From Prolixibacteraceae bacterium (lineage in GTDB: Bacteria; Bacteroidota; Bacteroidia; Bacteroidales; Prolixibacteraceae), in contig DMSQ01000038.1 of the NCBI GenBank assembly GCA_003457135.1, positions 1 to 58,072 of the forward strand: a stretch of 58,072 nt of DNA, read 5' to 3'. The notes under the pieces were generated by a model that saw nothing but the letters and a program-made list of their open reading frames with translations, had not been told where the DNA came from and made no database searches. A program made the translations under genes and the position numbers. Below, piece after piece: positions 25,974 through 35,108 of the stretch (position 1 is the first letter of the stretch; each line of letters opens with the position of its first letter).

Positions 25974-26477
25974 TTACTTTTTTACCAAAAGGTATTTCTC
26001 AATATTTTCAACAAACATCTTTTTTGTTTCTTCTTTTGAACGTCCAATCCCTGACATCATGACAGGCTTGCCTTTGGCAGGTATATAAAGAAAGGCCGGA
26101 ATACCTGTTATCCCGAAAACCTGGGCTAATTCACGTTCCTGATCGGTATTGATCTTATATACCTGAATCTTACCGGCATACTCGTTTCCGATTTCTTCGA
26201 GAATTGGTCCCGCAATTTTACACGGACCGCACCAATCGGCATAAAAATCAATGATTGCAGGCTTGGTTCCCAGATATTTCCAATCATTTGGCGATTTAGT
26301 GTAATCCCAAACTTTTTGAACGAACTTGGCCTTGTCAAGCCTTTCTGAACCAGTTGAAGCGTTTGCTTTTGCGACAGTACCGGCGATCTCCTGATTTTCT
26401 TTAGTTCCTGGTTTCTGATTTCCGCAGGCAGAAAAGATAACAGCGAATGCAGTTAGTGTTAATAATAATTTTTTCAT
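25974..26477 (-). CDS. Thioredoxin-family lipoprotein
   Basis: 167 residues from ATG 26477 with lipoprotein signal MKKLLLTLTAFAVIFSACGN. The thioredoxin domain has IIDFYADWCGPCK and the cis-proline GITGIPAFLYIP. The active-site WCGPC is the canonical thioredoxin form. Anchored in a membrane facing the periplasm, it probably acts in disulfide reduction. The reading frame could be extended to 26552, but the lipobox decides the start. It converges with the isochorismatase-like gene. Confidence 0.9.
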   Translation of the reverse strand: MKKLLLTLTAFAVIFSACGNQKPGTKENQEIAGTVAKANASTGSERLDKAKFVQKVWDYTKSPNDWKYLGTKPAIIDFYADWCGPCKIAGPILEEIGNEYAGKIQVYKINTDQERELAQVFGITGIPAFLYIPAKGKPVMMSGIGRSKEETKKMFVENIEKYLLVKK

Positions 26478-26607
26478 TATGAATCGCTTAAAGAATTTGT
26501 AAATATATATAAATCTAAATATATAACTATGAATGATCAATTGTTGTGCCAAAATATCTTTTTTTTTGACCTATACCATTGTCATGTTAACGAACTATTG
26601 ACGCAGC

Positions 26608-26670
26608 GTCATGCTGAACTTGTTTCAGCATCCCTTCGCAGATGCGACCCTGAAACAAGTTCAGGGTGAC
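26608..26670. repeat. Long inverted repeat (CTGAACTTGTTTCAG family)
   Basis: CTGAACTTGTTTCAG (26614-26628) and CTGAAACAAGTTCAG (26650-26664) form 15-bp perfect arms with a 21-nt spacer; outside them GTCA and TGAC also pair. The 303-bp gap 26478-26780 contains this and otherwise nothing coding. This is a common intergenic repeat type in Bacteroidota genomes, known to me from general reading. Confidence 0.65.
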
Positions 26671-26780
26671 TAGCCCGACAGTTTGACGTTGACACGACAC
26701 TTGTTTAAAAAAAATGCTGCTTCAACGCAACCTCAAATCCACTTTTCGTATCTATGGTATAAAACAAATATAGGATTAAA

Positions 26781-27464
26781 ATGAAAAAGTTAGTATTGCT
26801 TTCAGCGCTTGCAGTCTTATTCGGCTTTTTATCCGGTTGTGATATGCATGATGATGGATATTCCGTTGAAGATGCATGGGTAGGCTTCGGATTGGTACAT
26901 GAAGATTCTGAAGCCGGTGAATATCATATTTCGATGGACGATGGGGAAGTTCTTTTCCCTTTAACCAATGATTACTTCAGGCAAAAAGTTAAAAACAATG
27001 ACCGGGTGCTCGTAAATTTTACCATTTTGGGAAACAAAAAAAATGAAAACCATGACGAGCATTACTATGTGAAAATTAATTCGTTAAGAAAAATTTTGTA
27101 CAAAGGAATTCTTGACATTACTCCTGCCAAAGAAGACAGTATCGGGAATGATCCAATTATTGTCAAGGACAAATGGATCAAGGGAAATATGCTGAATTTT
27201 GAACTAAAATACTATGGCGGGAGCAAAATCCATTACCTCAATCTGGTCAAACAGCCAGGAGCAATCAATCCCGGTAATGGACCCGTTATTCTGGAATTAA
27301 GGCATAACAACAACGATGACAATGAGCAGTTTCCACTTTCGGCCATGGTAACCTTTGATTTGAGCGCCTTAAAAGTTCAGGGAAAAACCAGCACTTCCTT
27401 TAAGGTAACCGCCAAAGGATTTGATGGTAAAATATTTGAATACACGGGAGAATACAAATACTAG
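26781..27464 (+). CDS. NigD-like lipoprotein
   Basis: 227 residues with lipoprotein signal MKKLVLLSALAVLFGFLSGCD. The mature part matches NigD-like proteins: VEDAWVGFGLVHEDS, ...SMDDGEVLFPLTNDYF, KNNDRVLVNFTILGNK, and a C-terminal beta domain (NPGNGPVILELRHNNNDD...). The family is found across Bacteroidales and the original NigD is linked to bacteriocin immunity; general function is unknown. A strong terminator follows. Confidence 0.75.
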   Translation: MKKLVLLSALAVLFGFLSGCDMHDDGYSVEDAWVGFGLVHEDSEAGEYHISMDDGEVLFPLTNDYFRQKVKNNDRVLVNFTILGNKKNENHDEHYYVKINSLRKILYKGILDITPAKEDSIGNDPIIVKDKWIKGNMLNFELKYYGGSKIHYLNLVKQPGAINPGNGPVILELRHNNNDDNEQFPLSAMVTFDLSALKVQGKTSTSFKVTAKGFDGKIFEYTGEYKY

Positions 27465-27492
27465 CAACTGTTTCAATCAATTCGGTTTTTTT

Positions 27493-27524
27493 AAGCGCCT
27501 GTTATTTTATAACAGGCGCTTTTT
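27493..27524 (+). terminator. Rho-independent terminator
   Basis: AGCGCCTGTTAT-TTT-ATAACAGGCGCT is a perfect 12-bp stem with a 3-nt loop followed by TTTT, directly after the NigD-like gene. Confidence 0.85.
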
Positions 27525-27603
27525 CATTTTTTTATTGACCGACAATCCTTACTTTCACCGCCTGAAATAAAGTAAATTGTGAAATTCAATTAAATTTATC
27601 AAC

Positions 27604-29688
27604 ATGATCAAGTCTCTTTGCTTACTTGCGTTGGGAGCCATTTTGTTCTCATGTTCAAATCTGAAATCGAAAAAGGAAATGACTGAAAATTACTCACCTG
27701 AAGTTCAAAAACTGACTTCAGATATCATGACTCCTGAAGTTTTGTGGAGTTTCGGCAGGATTGGAGACCCTTCTGTGTCGCCCGACAAATTTGCCGTTTT
27801 GTATGCTGTCACCAATTACAACATGGAAGAAAACAAATCGTACCGCGATTTATATACGGTACCGGTTAATGGCGGTGAACCTGTACGAATCACTTCAACT
27901 CCTGAAAAAGAATCGTCAGCCGTTTGGAGACCCGACGGAAAAAAAATTGGCTTTTTGTCGGCAAAATCCGGCGAAATGCAACTTTGGGAAATGAATACGG
28001 ATGGTTCGGAGCCTGTGCAGATTTCAGAAGTGAAAGGAGGATTAACCGGTTTTAAATATTCTCCCAATGGCTCAAAGCTATTATTTACGGCTGATGTAAA
28101 AATGAAGAAAGATATTCATGACCTGTTTCCTGATTTGCCCAAAGCGAACGCCCACCTCGAAAATGACCTGATGTACAAACACTGGGATGAATGGGCTCAA
28201 ACCGTTCCTCATCCATTTGTTGCAGATTTCAGGAATGGAAAGATTGAAAATGCTGTTGATTTGCTGGATGGCGAACCTTATGAAAGTCCGATGAAGCCTT
28301 TTGGCGGTATGGAACAACTGGACTGGAGCCCCGATGGAAAAACCATAGCCTATACGTGCAGGAAAAAAACAGGAAAAGAATATGCTATTTCAACTAATTC
28401 GGATATTTATTTCTATAACATTGAAACGCGGCAGACCGTGAACAAAACGGAGGGAATGATGGGTTACGATCAGAACCCGGTTTTCTCGCCCGATGGAAAA
28501 TGGCTGGCATGGGAAAGTATGGAGCGCGATGGATACGAAGCCGATAAAAACCGCTTATTCCTGATGAACCTGGAAACCGGCGAAAAAACTGACCAATCCG
28601 TTGATTTCGATCAGAATTCAAGTAATCTGAGTTGGAGCGCCGATAGCAAGTCTGTCTATTTTATTAGCTGCTGGCATGCACTGACCCAGGTTTACCGGTT
28701 GGATATTACGGATAAGAAAATCACTGCAATCACCAATGGGGTTCATGATTATGCTTTTGTGGCCGAAGCCAAAGATAAACTTGTTGGCATGAAACATTCG
28801 ATGAGCCAGCCCGATGAAATTTATGCCATCAATCCGGTTACCGGCGCTGAAACTGAGCTTTCATTCCTGAATAAATCCATACTCGATCAGCTTACCCTTG
28901 CCAAAGTTGAAGAACGTTGGGTGAAAACCACCGACAACAAGCAAATGCAGACATGGGTGATCTATCCGCCACACTTCGATCCGAATAAAAAATATCCGAC
29001 CATCCTGTTTTGTGAAGGTGGCCCTCAGTCAACGGTCAGCCAATTCTGGTCCTATCGCTGGAATTTTCAGCAGATGGCGGCCAACGGATATATCATTGTG
29101 GCTCCAAACCGCCGCGGATTACCGGGTTTTGGAAAGGAGTGGCTCGAACAAATCAGCGGTGACTATGGCGGACAAAACATGAAAGATTACCTTTCAGCAA
29201 TTGATGCCCTGGCACAGGAACCCTTCGTGGATAAAGAGAAACTCGGTTGTGTTGGTGCAAGTTATGGTGGATTTTCAGTGTACTGGCTGGCGGGTCATCA
29301 TGAGAAGCGTTTCAAAGCATTTATTTCGCACGATGGCATGTTCAACCTGGAACAACAATATCTGGAAACCGAAGAAATGTGGTTTGTAAACTGGGATTTG
29401 GGCGGACCATACTGGGATAAAAGCAATGCAGTTGCCCAACGGTCGTACGCCAATTCGCCCCACTTGTTTGTTGACAAATGGGATACTCCAATTCTGGTCA
29501 TTCATGGTGAAAAGGATTACCGGATCCTGGCTTCACAGGGCATGTCTGCTTTCAATGCTGCTGTTCTTCGCGGTGTCCCGGCTCAGTTGTTGATTTTTCC
29601 GGAAGAAAATCATTGGGTACTACAACCGCAAAACGGAATTCTATGGCAACGGGTATTCAAGCAGTGGCTTGATAAATGGATGAAATAG
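27604..29688 (+). CDS. S9-family prolyl oligopeptidase
   Basis: 694 residues with lipoprotein-type signal MIKSLCLLALGAILFSCSN. An N-terminal beta-propeller (~45-420) is made of repeats such as AVWRPDGKKIGFLSAKSG and PVFSPDGKWLAWES. The C-terminal alpha/beta-hydrolase carries GCVGASYGGFSVYWLAG (Ser nucleophile), VIHGEKDYRI (Asp) and PEENHWVLQP (His). It should cleave short peptides in the periplasm. Monocistronic, with a palindromic repeat right after the stop codon. Confidence 0.93.
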   Translation: MIKSLCLLALGAILFSCSNLKSKKEMTENYSPEVQKLTSDIMTPEVLWSFGRIGDPSVSPDKFAVLYAVTNYNMEENKSYRDLYTVPVNGGEPVRITSTPEKESSAVWRPDGKKIGFLSAKSGEMQLWEMNTDGSEPVQISEVKGGLTGFKYSPNGSKLLFTADVKMKKDIHDLFPDLPKANAHLENDLMYKHWDEWAQTVPHPFVADFRNGKIENAVDLLDGEPYESPMKPFGGMEQLDWSPDGKTIAYTCRKKTGKEYAISTNSDIYFYNIETRQTVNKTEGMMGYDQNPVFSPDGKWLAWESMERDGYEADKNRLFLMNLETGEKTDQSVDFDQNSSNLSWSADSKSVYFISCWHALTQVYRLDITDKKITAITNGVHDYAFVAEAKDKLVGMKHSMSQPDEIYAINPVTGAETELSFLNKSILDQLTLAKVEERWVKTTDNKQMQTWVIYPPHFDPNKKYPTILFCEGGPQSTVSQFWSYRWNFQQMAANGYIIVAPNRRGLPGFGKEWLEQISGDYGGQNMKDYLSAIDALAQEPFVDKEKLGCVGASYGGFSVYWLAGHHEKRFKAFISHDGMFNLEQQYLETEEMWFVNWDLGGPYWDKSNAVAQRSYANSPHLFVDKWDTPILVIHGEKDYRILASQGMSAFNAAVLRGVPAQLLIFPEENHWVLQPQNGILWQRVFKQWLDKWMK

Positions 29689-29689
29689 T

Positions 29690-29755
29690 TCCAAATTTCA
29701 GGTTCCAAGTTCCACGAGAAAACTTGGAATTTGAAACCTGGAACCTGGAACTCAA
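29690..29755. repeat. GGTTCCAAGTTCC-type palindromic repeat
   Basis: Immediately after the peptidase stop, AGGTTCCAAGTT on the left pairs with AACTTGGAATTTGAAACCT on the right, with repeats of CCTGGAAC around it. The element is simple and imperfect and could double as a terminator between the convergent genes. Confidence 0.5.
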
Positions 29756-30474
29756 AATACATCCACTTTACTTTTTTTTGTTTCAAGCATACCTTTTGAC
29801 TGAGCGACAAACCTGATCAGGCTAATCACTTCCGGGATACTCATTCTGGCCATGTTGATAGTAAGATCAAATTCGTTGTCTTTGACATTTTCATCCGAAA
29901 TGTGTTTGATGAAATTTTGTCGTTCTTTTTCGGTTTTTTCAATAAAATCAATTGCGTCCCTGATATTCAGGTTGTTTTTCTCCGTGATTTGTTTAATTCG
30001 CCAATCGAGTGGAGCGGTCAGTCTGATGAAGAGCGATTTTTCAATGTTTCGGGCAATAATATGTCCTCCCCGGCCAACAATGATGCAGTAACCATCGTTC
30101 GCGAAACTGCTGATCAGGTCAATTAAGGTTTTACTGATTTTTTTATCGCTTTTATACCTCTTTTCACTAAATGCCGACAAAATATCATCGAACATATTTC
30201 GATCACCTTCTTTCAGGTAATTTCTGAGTTTGTCCGGATCCATACTTAATTCACGTGCACTTTCCTCTAAAATTTCTTTGCTTAATACTTTCCACTTTTT
30301 GCAAAATGTTTGGGTGTCGAGTTCAGCAGCCAACAATTTGGCAATATTAACGCCTCCGCATCCAACTTCTCTCGAAATACAAATTACTGGCCCGGGTTGA
30401 GCATTGGCTGATTGATACTTAGGATCATTTTGGCGCAGCCTCTTATTCAAATAAACCATCATTGTATTATTCAT
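29752..30474 (-). CDS. Cytidylate kinase-like family protein
   Basis: 240 residues. P-loop-like VICISREVGCGGVNIAKLLA near the N-terminus, a middle helical domain, then IIVGRGGHIIARNIEKSLFIRLTAPLDWRI, as in the cytidylate kinase-like family (PF13189-type). A C-terminal AIDFIEKTEKERQNFIK...FDLTINMARM matches the LID and the following strand. Probably a nucleotide or nucleoside kinase; substrate unproven. It is convergent with the S9 peptidase. Confidence 0.82.
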   Translation of the reverse strand: MNNTMMVYLNKRLRQNDPKYQSANAQPGPVICISREVGCGGVNIAKLLAAELDTQTFCKKWKVLSKEILEESARELSMDPDKLRNYLKEGDRNMFDDILSAFSEKRYKSDKKISKTLIDLISSFANDGYCIIVGRGGHIIARNIEKSLFIRLTAPLDWRIKQITEKNNLNIRDAIDFIEKTEKERQNFIKHISDENVKDNEFDLTINMARMSIPEVISLIRFVAQSKGMLETKKSKVDVF

Positions 30475-30642
30475 GGCGTTTGAGTTTTGGTTTATATATA
30501 TTTACGGATTATTTTCATTCTGGTTAGATATTTTCATCCCGGATTTTCAGTATTTATGACATAAAGCATATGAACGTGTTTTGACTGAGTATTTGCTCTG
30601 TAATATTTTCTATATTCACTTATTAATTAAAATCTAATATCC

Positions 30643-32028
30643 ATGTTTAATCGAGAAACTTATATTGCGCGCCGAAAAAAACTGAAAGAGATGATTTCTG
30701 ATGGAATTATCCTGTTACCTGGAAATGTTGATTCTCCGATGAATTATGCTGATAATACCTACTATTTCAGGCAGGACAGCTCGTTTCTGTATTTCTTCGG
30801 ATTGGATTTTCAGAAACTTGCTGCTGTAATTGACACCCAATCCGGCGAAGAAATACTGTTTGGCGACGATGTTGATATGGAGGATATAATTTGGATGGGG
30901 CCTCAGATTAGTTTAAAGGAGAAAGCCGAAAAAGTTGGGATTTCCAAAACCGGGCCATATAAAGGTCTTAAGGAAACAATCGAAAAGGCAATTTCAACAG
31001 GTCGTAAAATTCATTTTTTACCACCGTACAGGGCTGAAAATAAACTATTGTTGAACGAATTACTTGGAATATCGGTTTCGAAGCTCAAAGCCTATTCATC
31101 GCTCGAATTGATAAAAGCTATTGTTGCCCTGCGTTCGGTAAAAGAAGATCAGGAAGTTGCTGAAATCCGTAAAGCCTGCGCTGTTGGTTATCAGATGCAT
31201 GTTGCTGCCATGAAAATGGCCCAAGCCGGGGTATGGGAACAAAGTATTGCAGGTACTATCGAAGGAATCGCCAATGCCGGAGGTGGAATGGTTTCATTTC
31301 CTGTGATTTTGTCTCAAAACGGAGAAACGCTTCACAACCACGATCATTCGAAAACCTTACAAAACGGTCGGTTATTACTTGTTGATGCCGGCGCTGAGGT
31401 CGGTTCGCACTATGCCTCCGATTTTACTCGAACGGTTCCGGTTGGTGGCAAATTCTCACCTAAACAGCGCGAAATTTACGAAATTGTATTGGCTGCAAAC
31501 AATCGCGGACGTGAGTTGACCAAACCGGGATCAACCTATTTGTCGGTTCATCTGGCTGCAGCCGAAGTAATTGCTTCAGGATTAAAGGCCATTGGTTTGA
31601 TGAAAGGCGACGTAAAAGAAGCCGTTGCCAATGGCGCCCATGCACTGTTTATGCCTCATGGCTTAGGGCACATGCTCGGATTGGATGTTCATGATATGGA
31701 AGATTTGGGGCAAATTTATGTGGGCTATGACGATGAAATCAGGCCTGTAAATCAGTTTGGCACAGCTTATTTGCGAATGGGGCGGAAACTCCGGCCTGGC
31801 TTTGTGATTACCAACGAACCCGGAATATATTTTATTCCGGCGTTGATTGAAAAGTGGAAAGCAGAAAAAATAAATGCAGATTTTATCAATTTCGACCGTT
31901 TGGAAAGTTATCTCGATTTTGGGGGAATCCGTCTGGAAGATGATATTCTGGTCACAGAAACAGCCTGTGAAATTATTGGCGACCGCATCCCGGTAACTCC
32001 GGAAGAAATTGAGGCAGTGATGGGATAA
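30643..32028 (+). CDS. pepP: Xaa-Pro aminopeptidase (M24B)
   Basis: 461 residues in two domains. The N-terminal domain (~1-170) is creatinase-like. The catalytic domain has the M24 metal ligands in LLVDAGAEVGSHYASDFTRT (two Asp), HGLGHMLGLDVHD (His), TNEPGIYF (Glu) and GGIRLEDDILVTE (Glu). It removes N-terminal residues before proline. It lacks a signal peptide, so is cytosolic. A bidirectional terminator follows it. Confidence 0.95.
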   Translation: MFNRETYIARRKKLKEMISDGIILLPGNVDSPMNYADNTYYFRQDSSFLYFFGLDFQKLAAVIDTQSGEEILFGDDVDMEDIIWMGPQISLKEKAEKVGISKTGPYKGLKETIEKAISTGRKIHFLPPYRAENKLLLNELLGISVSKLKAYSSLELIKAIVALRSVKEDQEVAEIRKACAVGYQMHVAAMKMAQAGVWEQSIAGTIEGIANAGGGMVSFPVILSQNGETLHNHDHSKTLQNGRLLLVDAGAEVGSHYASDFTRTVPVGGKFSPKQREIYEIVLAANNRGRELTKPGSTYLSVHLAAAEVIASGLKAIGLMKGDVKEAVANGAHALFMPHGLGHMLGLDVHDMEDLGQIYVGYDDEIRPVNQFGTAYLRMGRKLRPGFVITNEPGIYFIPALIEKWKAEKINADFINFDRLESYLDFGGIRLEDDILVTETACEIIGDRIPVTPEEIEAVMG

Positions 32029-32054
32029 ATAGAAATTCAGCGCCGTATAAAATG

Positions 32055-32097
32055 CCAAAAACCTCCTGTGATCAATGTTTTCACAGGAGGTTTTTGG
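32055..32097. terminator. Bidirectional terminator between pepP and the ArsC-like gene
   Basis: CCAAAAACCTCCTGTGA (32055-32071) and TCACAGGAGGTTTTTGG (32081-32097) form a perfect 17-bp stem with a 9-nt loop, with A-tract and T-tract flanks, between two convergent genes. Confidence 0.85.
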
Positions 32098-32100
32098 TTA

Positions 32101-32532
32101 TTAAGAATTGATCGGCAATAAAATGCGATTATAGAAATAATCCATTTCATTTCGGATTTCGTCGCGGACATCGCGGTATATTTCAACGATTTGTTCGTCG
32201 GCGCAATTGGCTTTTTTCGGATCATCAAATCCAAGGTGGATTTTATGGTTTGCTTTAATGTTTACTGAAGTTATCTTATCAGTGGTTCCATCACAAAGGG
32301 TAATCAGATAATCTACAAATGCACCTTCAAATTCAAGGTAACTTTTAGGCTTTTTATTACTGATGTCTATCCCAATTTCATTCATCACTTTAATCGCCAT
32401 CGAATCATTTTCAACATAAGGATTCAAGCCTGCTGAAAATATCTCAAGCGATGGGTCGGTTTTTTGAAGGAAAGCCTCAGCCATCAGGCTCCGACACGAA
32501 TTGATCCCGGTACAAAGGAAAATAATCTTCAT
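32101..32532 (-). CDS. Low-molecular-weight phosphatase / arsenate reductase (ArsC-type)
   Basis: 143 residues. The N-terminal P-loop CTGINSCRS matches the CX5R(S) active site, and the family pattern FSAGLNP follows. ArsC arsenate reductases need more cysteines near residue 80-90 for the disulfide relay; here VDYLITLCDGTTD supplies one. This fits ArsC-like enzymes, but a protein-tyrosine phosphatase role is possible. Convergent with pepP. Confidence 0.8.
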   Translation of the reverse strand: MKIIFLCTGINSCRSLMAEAFLQKTDPSLEIFSAGLNPYVENDSMAIKVMNEIGIDISNKKPKSYLEFEGAFVDYLITLCDGTTDKITSVNIKANHKIHLGFDDPKKANCADEQIVEIYRDVRDEIRNEMDYFYNRILLPINS

Positions 32533-32656
32533 TTGTTGCTCCTGAAAAGTTGATATGAATGTAGGTTATTTGGTGATCAAAAAAAAGCACTGCTGTAAGA
32601 TTTTATATTGATTGTTAATTAATTATGACTGTTATAAAGCATGTATAACCTAACTG

Positions 32657-33988
32657 CTAGAACAGATAGTTCAGATTCATGTAAAATCCTGATCTTCCGT
32701 CTTGTTTATTGACAGCCCTGCCATAATCCATTGCAAAAACGAAATTTTCATTCATAGTAATGACCAGGCCTGCCCCATACGAATAATGCATTTTTTCAGC
32801 GTCACTTTTTAGATATTCACCCGGTAATCCTATTGCTACAGAGGTGTTGACCGGAATTTTTTTAGTAACACGTCCAAAATCGGTAAAACCGCTCAATCCC
32901 AGGTAGAAATTATTCTTTATGAAATTAAAACGAACAATTTTCCAGCGAGTTTCTACATTTCCATAGAAAATGCCATCACCAATAACGCGGTTACGGAGAA
33001 CTCCACGTAGAGTAGTGGCGCCGCCAAGTCCTTCAGAGGTTTCCCCGGTCATAAAGGAGGTAATTACCTGCGACTGGTAATAAAAAGGTACTTTTCCGCC
33101 AAGGGTAGTTTGGTAAGTCAAACGGTAAACCAACGATAAGTTATCAGGGACTAATGTAAAATATTGCCGGTGGGTCAGGCTTAACTTGGAAAAAGAACTT
33201 TCGGCGCCTAAAATTTTAGGCGACACTTCAATAACAGCTTCTGTCCAGACACCTTTCATCGGATTTGGCTGATTATCGCGGGTATCAAAAACGACTCCCC
33301 CTTTAAACGAGGGTACAAATCCACCATCAGTTTCCGTGCCGCTTATAATGCCCCATTGCTGATATTTTTCGTATAATCCGGGTTTATCCTTCGTTGAAGG
33401 AAGTCTATCTGCATCATCTTTCCCTTTGTTCAGTTTGTCGGTATTCACCGAACCAACTTTGAAATTCTGAAAATTCCAGCCTGTTATCCACCGAAAATTT
33501 CCGCCAGTAAGCTTTCCCTGAATATCGCCTTTAAAGCGGAATAATTTCCTGTCGTATTTATAAAACATCCTTGAAATGTAACCAGTGGAAGTCTCATCAG
33601 TCCAGTCAGCCATATAAACAGCGTCGTAGCCGTTAAACCCGTAAAAATCGTAAGCCATGTCTGAAAGGTAACTCAAATCAAAAGTAGTTTGCAATCCCCT
33701 GATCAATTGGTCAGAGTCGTAGTAAAACCGGTTAATGCCACTTCCCTTGGTATAGCGCGAAACTTCGATGTAAAATTTATGATTGTACTTCGGGTAGCGG
33801 GTACCATCGCCGTAATTATACAAATCAACCAGAGCGCCGTATTGAAAACCCAGATCGGTATCGAAAGTTATAGCTGGCAATGCTCCAAAATTCCAGTTTT
33901 TCTTAACAAGCTCAACTTTATTCTCTGACTGTCCAAAAAGAACCAACGCAAGGAATAAACACATTGCGAATAACAGAAGCTTTTTCAT
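32657..33988 (-). CDS. Outer-membrane Omp85-type beta-barrel
   Basis: 443 residues with signal peptide MKKLLLFAMCLFLALVLFGQ and a C-terminal aromatic residue (NLNYLF) typical of outer-membrane barrels. Repeated amphipathic strands and the Omp85 loop-6-like motif GGATTLRGVLRNRV suggest a BamA/TamA-like barrel without POTRA domains, as seen for many surface-antigen D15-like proteins of Bacteroidota. No partner gene is in view. Confidence 0.78.
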   Translation of the reverse strand: MKKLLLFAMCLFLALVLFGQSENKVELVKKNWNFGALPAITFDTDLGFQYGALVDLYNYGDGTRYPKYNHKFYIEVSRYTKGSGINRFYYDSDQLIRGLQTTFDLSYLSDMAYDFYGFNGYDAVYMADWTDETSTGYISRMFYKYDRKLFRFKGDIQGKLTGGNFRWITGWNFQNFKVGSVNTDKLNKGKDDADRLPSTKDKPGLYEKYQQWGIISGTETDGGFVPSFKGGVVFDTRDNQPNPMKGVWTEAVIEVSPKILGAESSFSKLSLTHRQYFTLVPDNLSLVYRLTYQTTLGGKVPFYYQSQVITSFMTGETSEGLGGATTLRGVLRNRVIGDGIFYGNVETRWKIVRFNFIKNNFYLGLSGFTDFGRVTKKIPVNTSVAIGLPGEYLKSDAEKMHYSYGAGLVITMNENFVFAMDYGRAVNKQDGRSGFYMNLNYLF

Positions 33989-34195
33989 AGGTTAAAGATT
34001 TGATTAAAATGAGGATACGAAAAAATGATTAGTTTGTATTCATTTATTTTTATTCAATATAATATTTTCTCTGCAATTAATCTTCTTTTAAAGTTATATT
34101 TCATAATTTTGAACGATAGGAAAAGCTTGCTTCGATTGCTAAATATCATTGAAAAAGCATTTAAATGCAGTCATTTTCAAAATATTACGTTTAAA

Positions 34196-35104
34196 ATGAA
34201 TTTCATGTATATTAAACCAATACTCATCCTCGCTTTTCTTTCGCTTGTGTTTTTTGTCAACGCACAAGACCGTATCATTACCACCCAAAACGATACGATC
34301 AACTGTAAAATCAGTAAAGTAACTTCATCGAATATCTTTTTCACACTTAAAAGCGGGAGTGTAATAACAAAAGGAAAAGTTGACCGGAGCACTGTTTTAA
34401 GCTATTATTCCGGAAATAGTGGAGTCGATGAAAATACCGGATTTATTGCACCAGTTTCAAGTCGCTGGCGGTTGGGTTTGTCCGGCGGATTAAATGACCT
34501 GACCGCAAGTTCATCTGAAGCAGAAACCGCATTGGTTCAGCAGGGTGTTAAGAAGCAGGATGCTGAATCGTATTACAACGATTTAAAGCTGGGGCAGAGT
34601 GGCGGAGCCGATTTGCATTACATGGTCACGAAAATGTACGGGATTGGAATGATCTATAAGTTTTATTCCACAAATAGTATGATTGAATCTTTCTTTGATC
34701 CGCAGGATGGGGTGAACCTTATTTTTGGGCAGATGAACGAGAAGATATATGTACATTACACAGGTCTTTCGTTTTATTCTGAGCAGTTTCTGAAGGCAAA
34801 TCCCAAGTTGAAACTGAGTTCCTACTATTCGATGGGAATGGCATTTTACCGTGATGAAGCCATTGTTGTGAATTCACCGTTCCTTTTGACAGGAAAGGCT
34901 TTCGCAACCAATCTGGATCTTGGTCTGGAATATTTTGTTTTTCCCAGGATTTCAGTAGGAATCAATGTATCCTACTTTTTATCTTCACTAAAAAAAATTA
35001 CACTTAACAACGGAAATTCAAAGAATGTCCAGGAACTGGAAAAGGAAACTTATGAGAATATCTCGAGGCTTGACCTCTCAGTTGGAATTCGTTTTTACAG
35101 ATAA
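34196..35104 (+). CDS. Outer-membrane beta-barrel-like protein, unknown function
   Basis: 302 residues from ATG 34196 with signal peptide MNFMYIKPILILAFLSLVFFVNAQ. The first mature segment (RIITTQNDTINCKISKVTSSNIFF) is a small beta motif common in secreted proteins of the phylum. The remainder is amphipathic strands (YYSMGMAFYR, ISRLDLSVGIRFYR-end) consistent with a barrel. A frame extension to 34025 lacks a signal and is rejected. The next gene starts 4 bp after this stop. Confidence 0.62.
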   Translation: MNFMYIKPILILAFLSLVFFVNAQDRIITTQNDTINCKISKVTSSNIFFTLKSGSVITKGKVDRSTVLSYYSGNSGVDENTGFIAPVSSRWRLGLSGGLNDLTASSSEAETALVQQGVKKQDAESYYNDLKLGQSGGADLHYMVTKMYGIGMIYKFYSTNSMIESFFDPQDGVNLIFGQMNEKIYVHYTGLSFYSEQFLKANPKLKLSSYYSMGMAFYRDEAIVVNSPFLLTGKAFATNLDLGLEYFVFPRISVGINVSYFLSSLKKITLNNGNSKNVQELEKETYENISRLDLSVGIRFYR

Positions 35105-35108
35105 AATC

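Noticed and set aside
34025..34195. Upstream extension of the barrel-like protein
   Set aside because: The extension adds an AT-rich hydrophobic run before a complete signal peptide at 34196.
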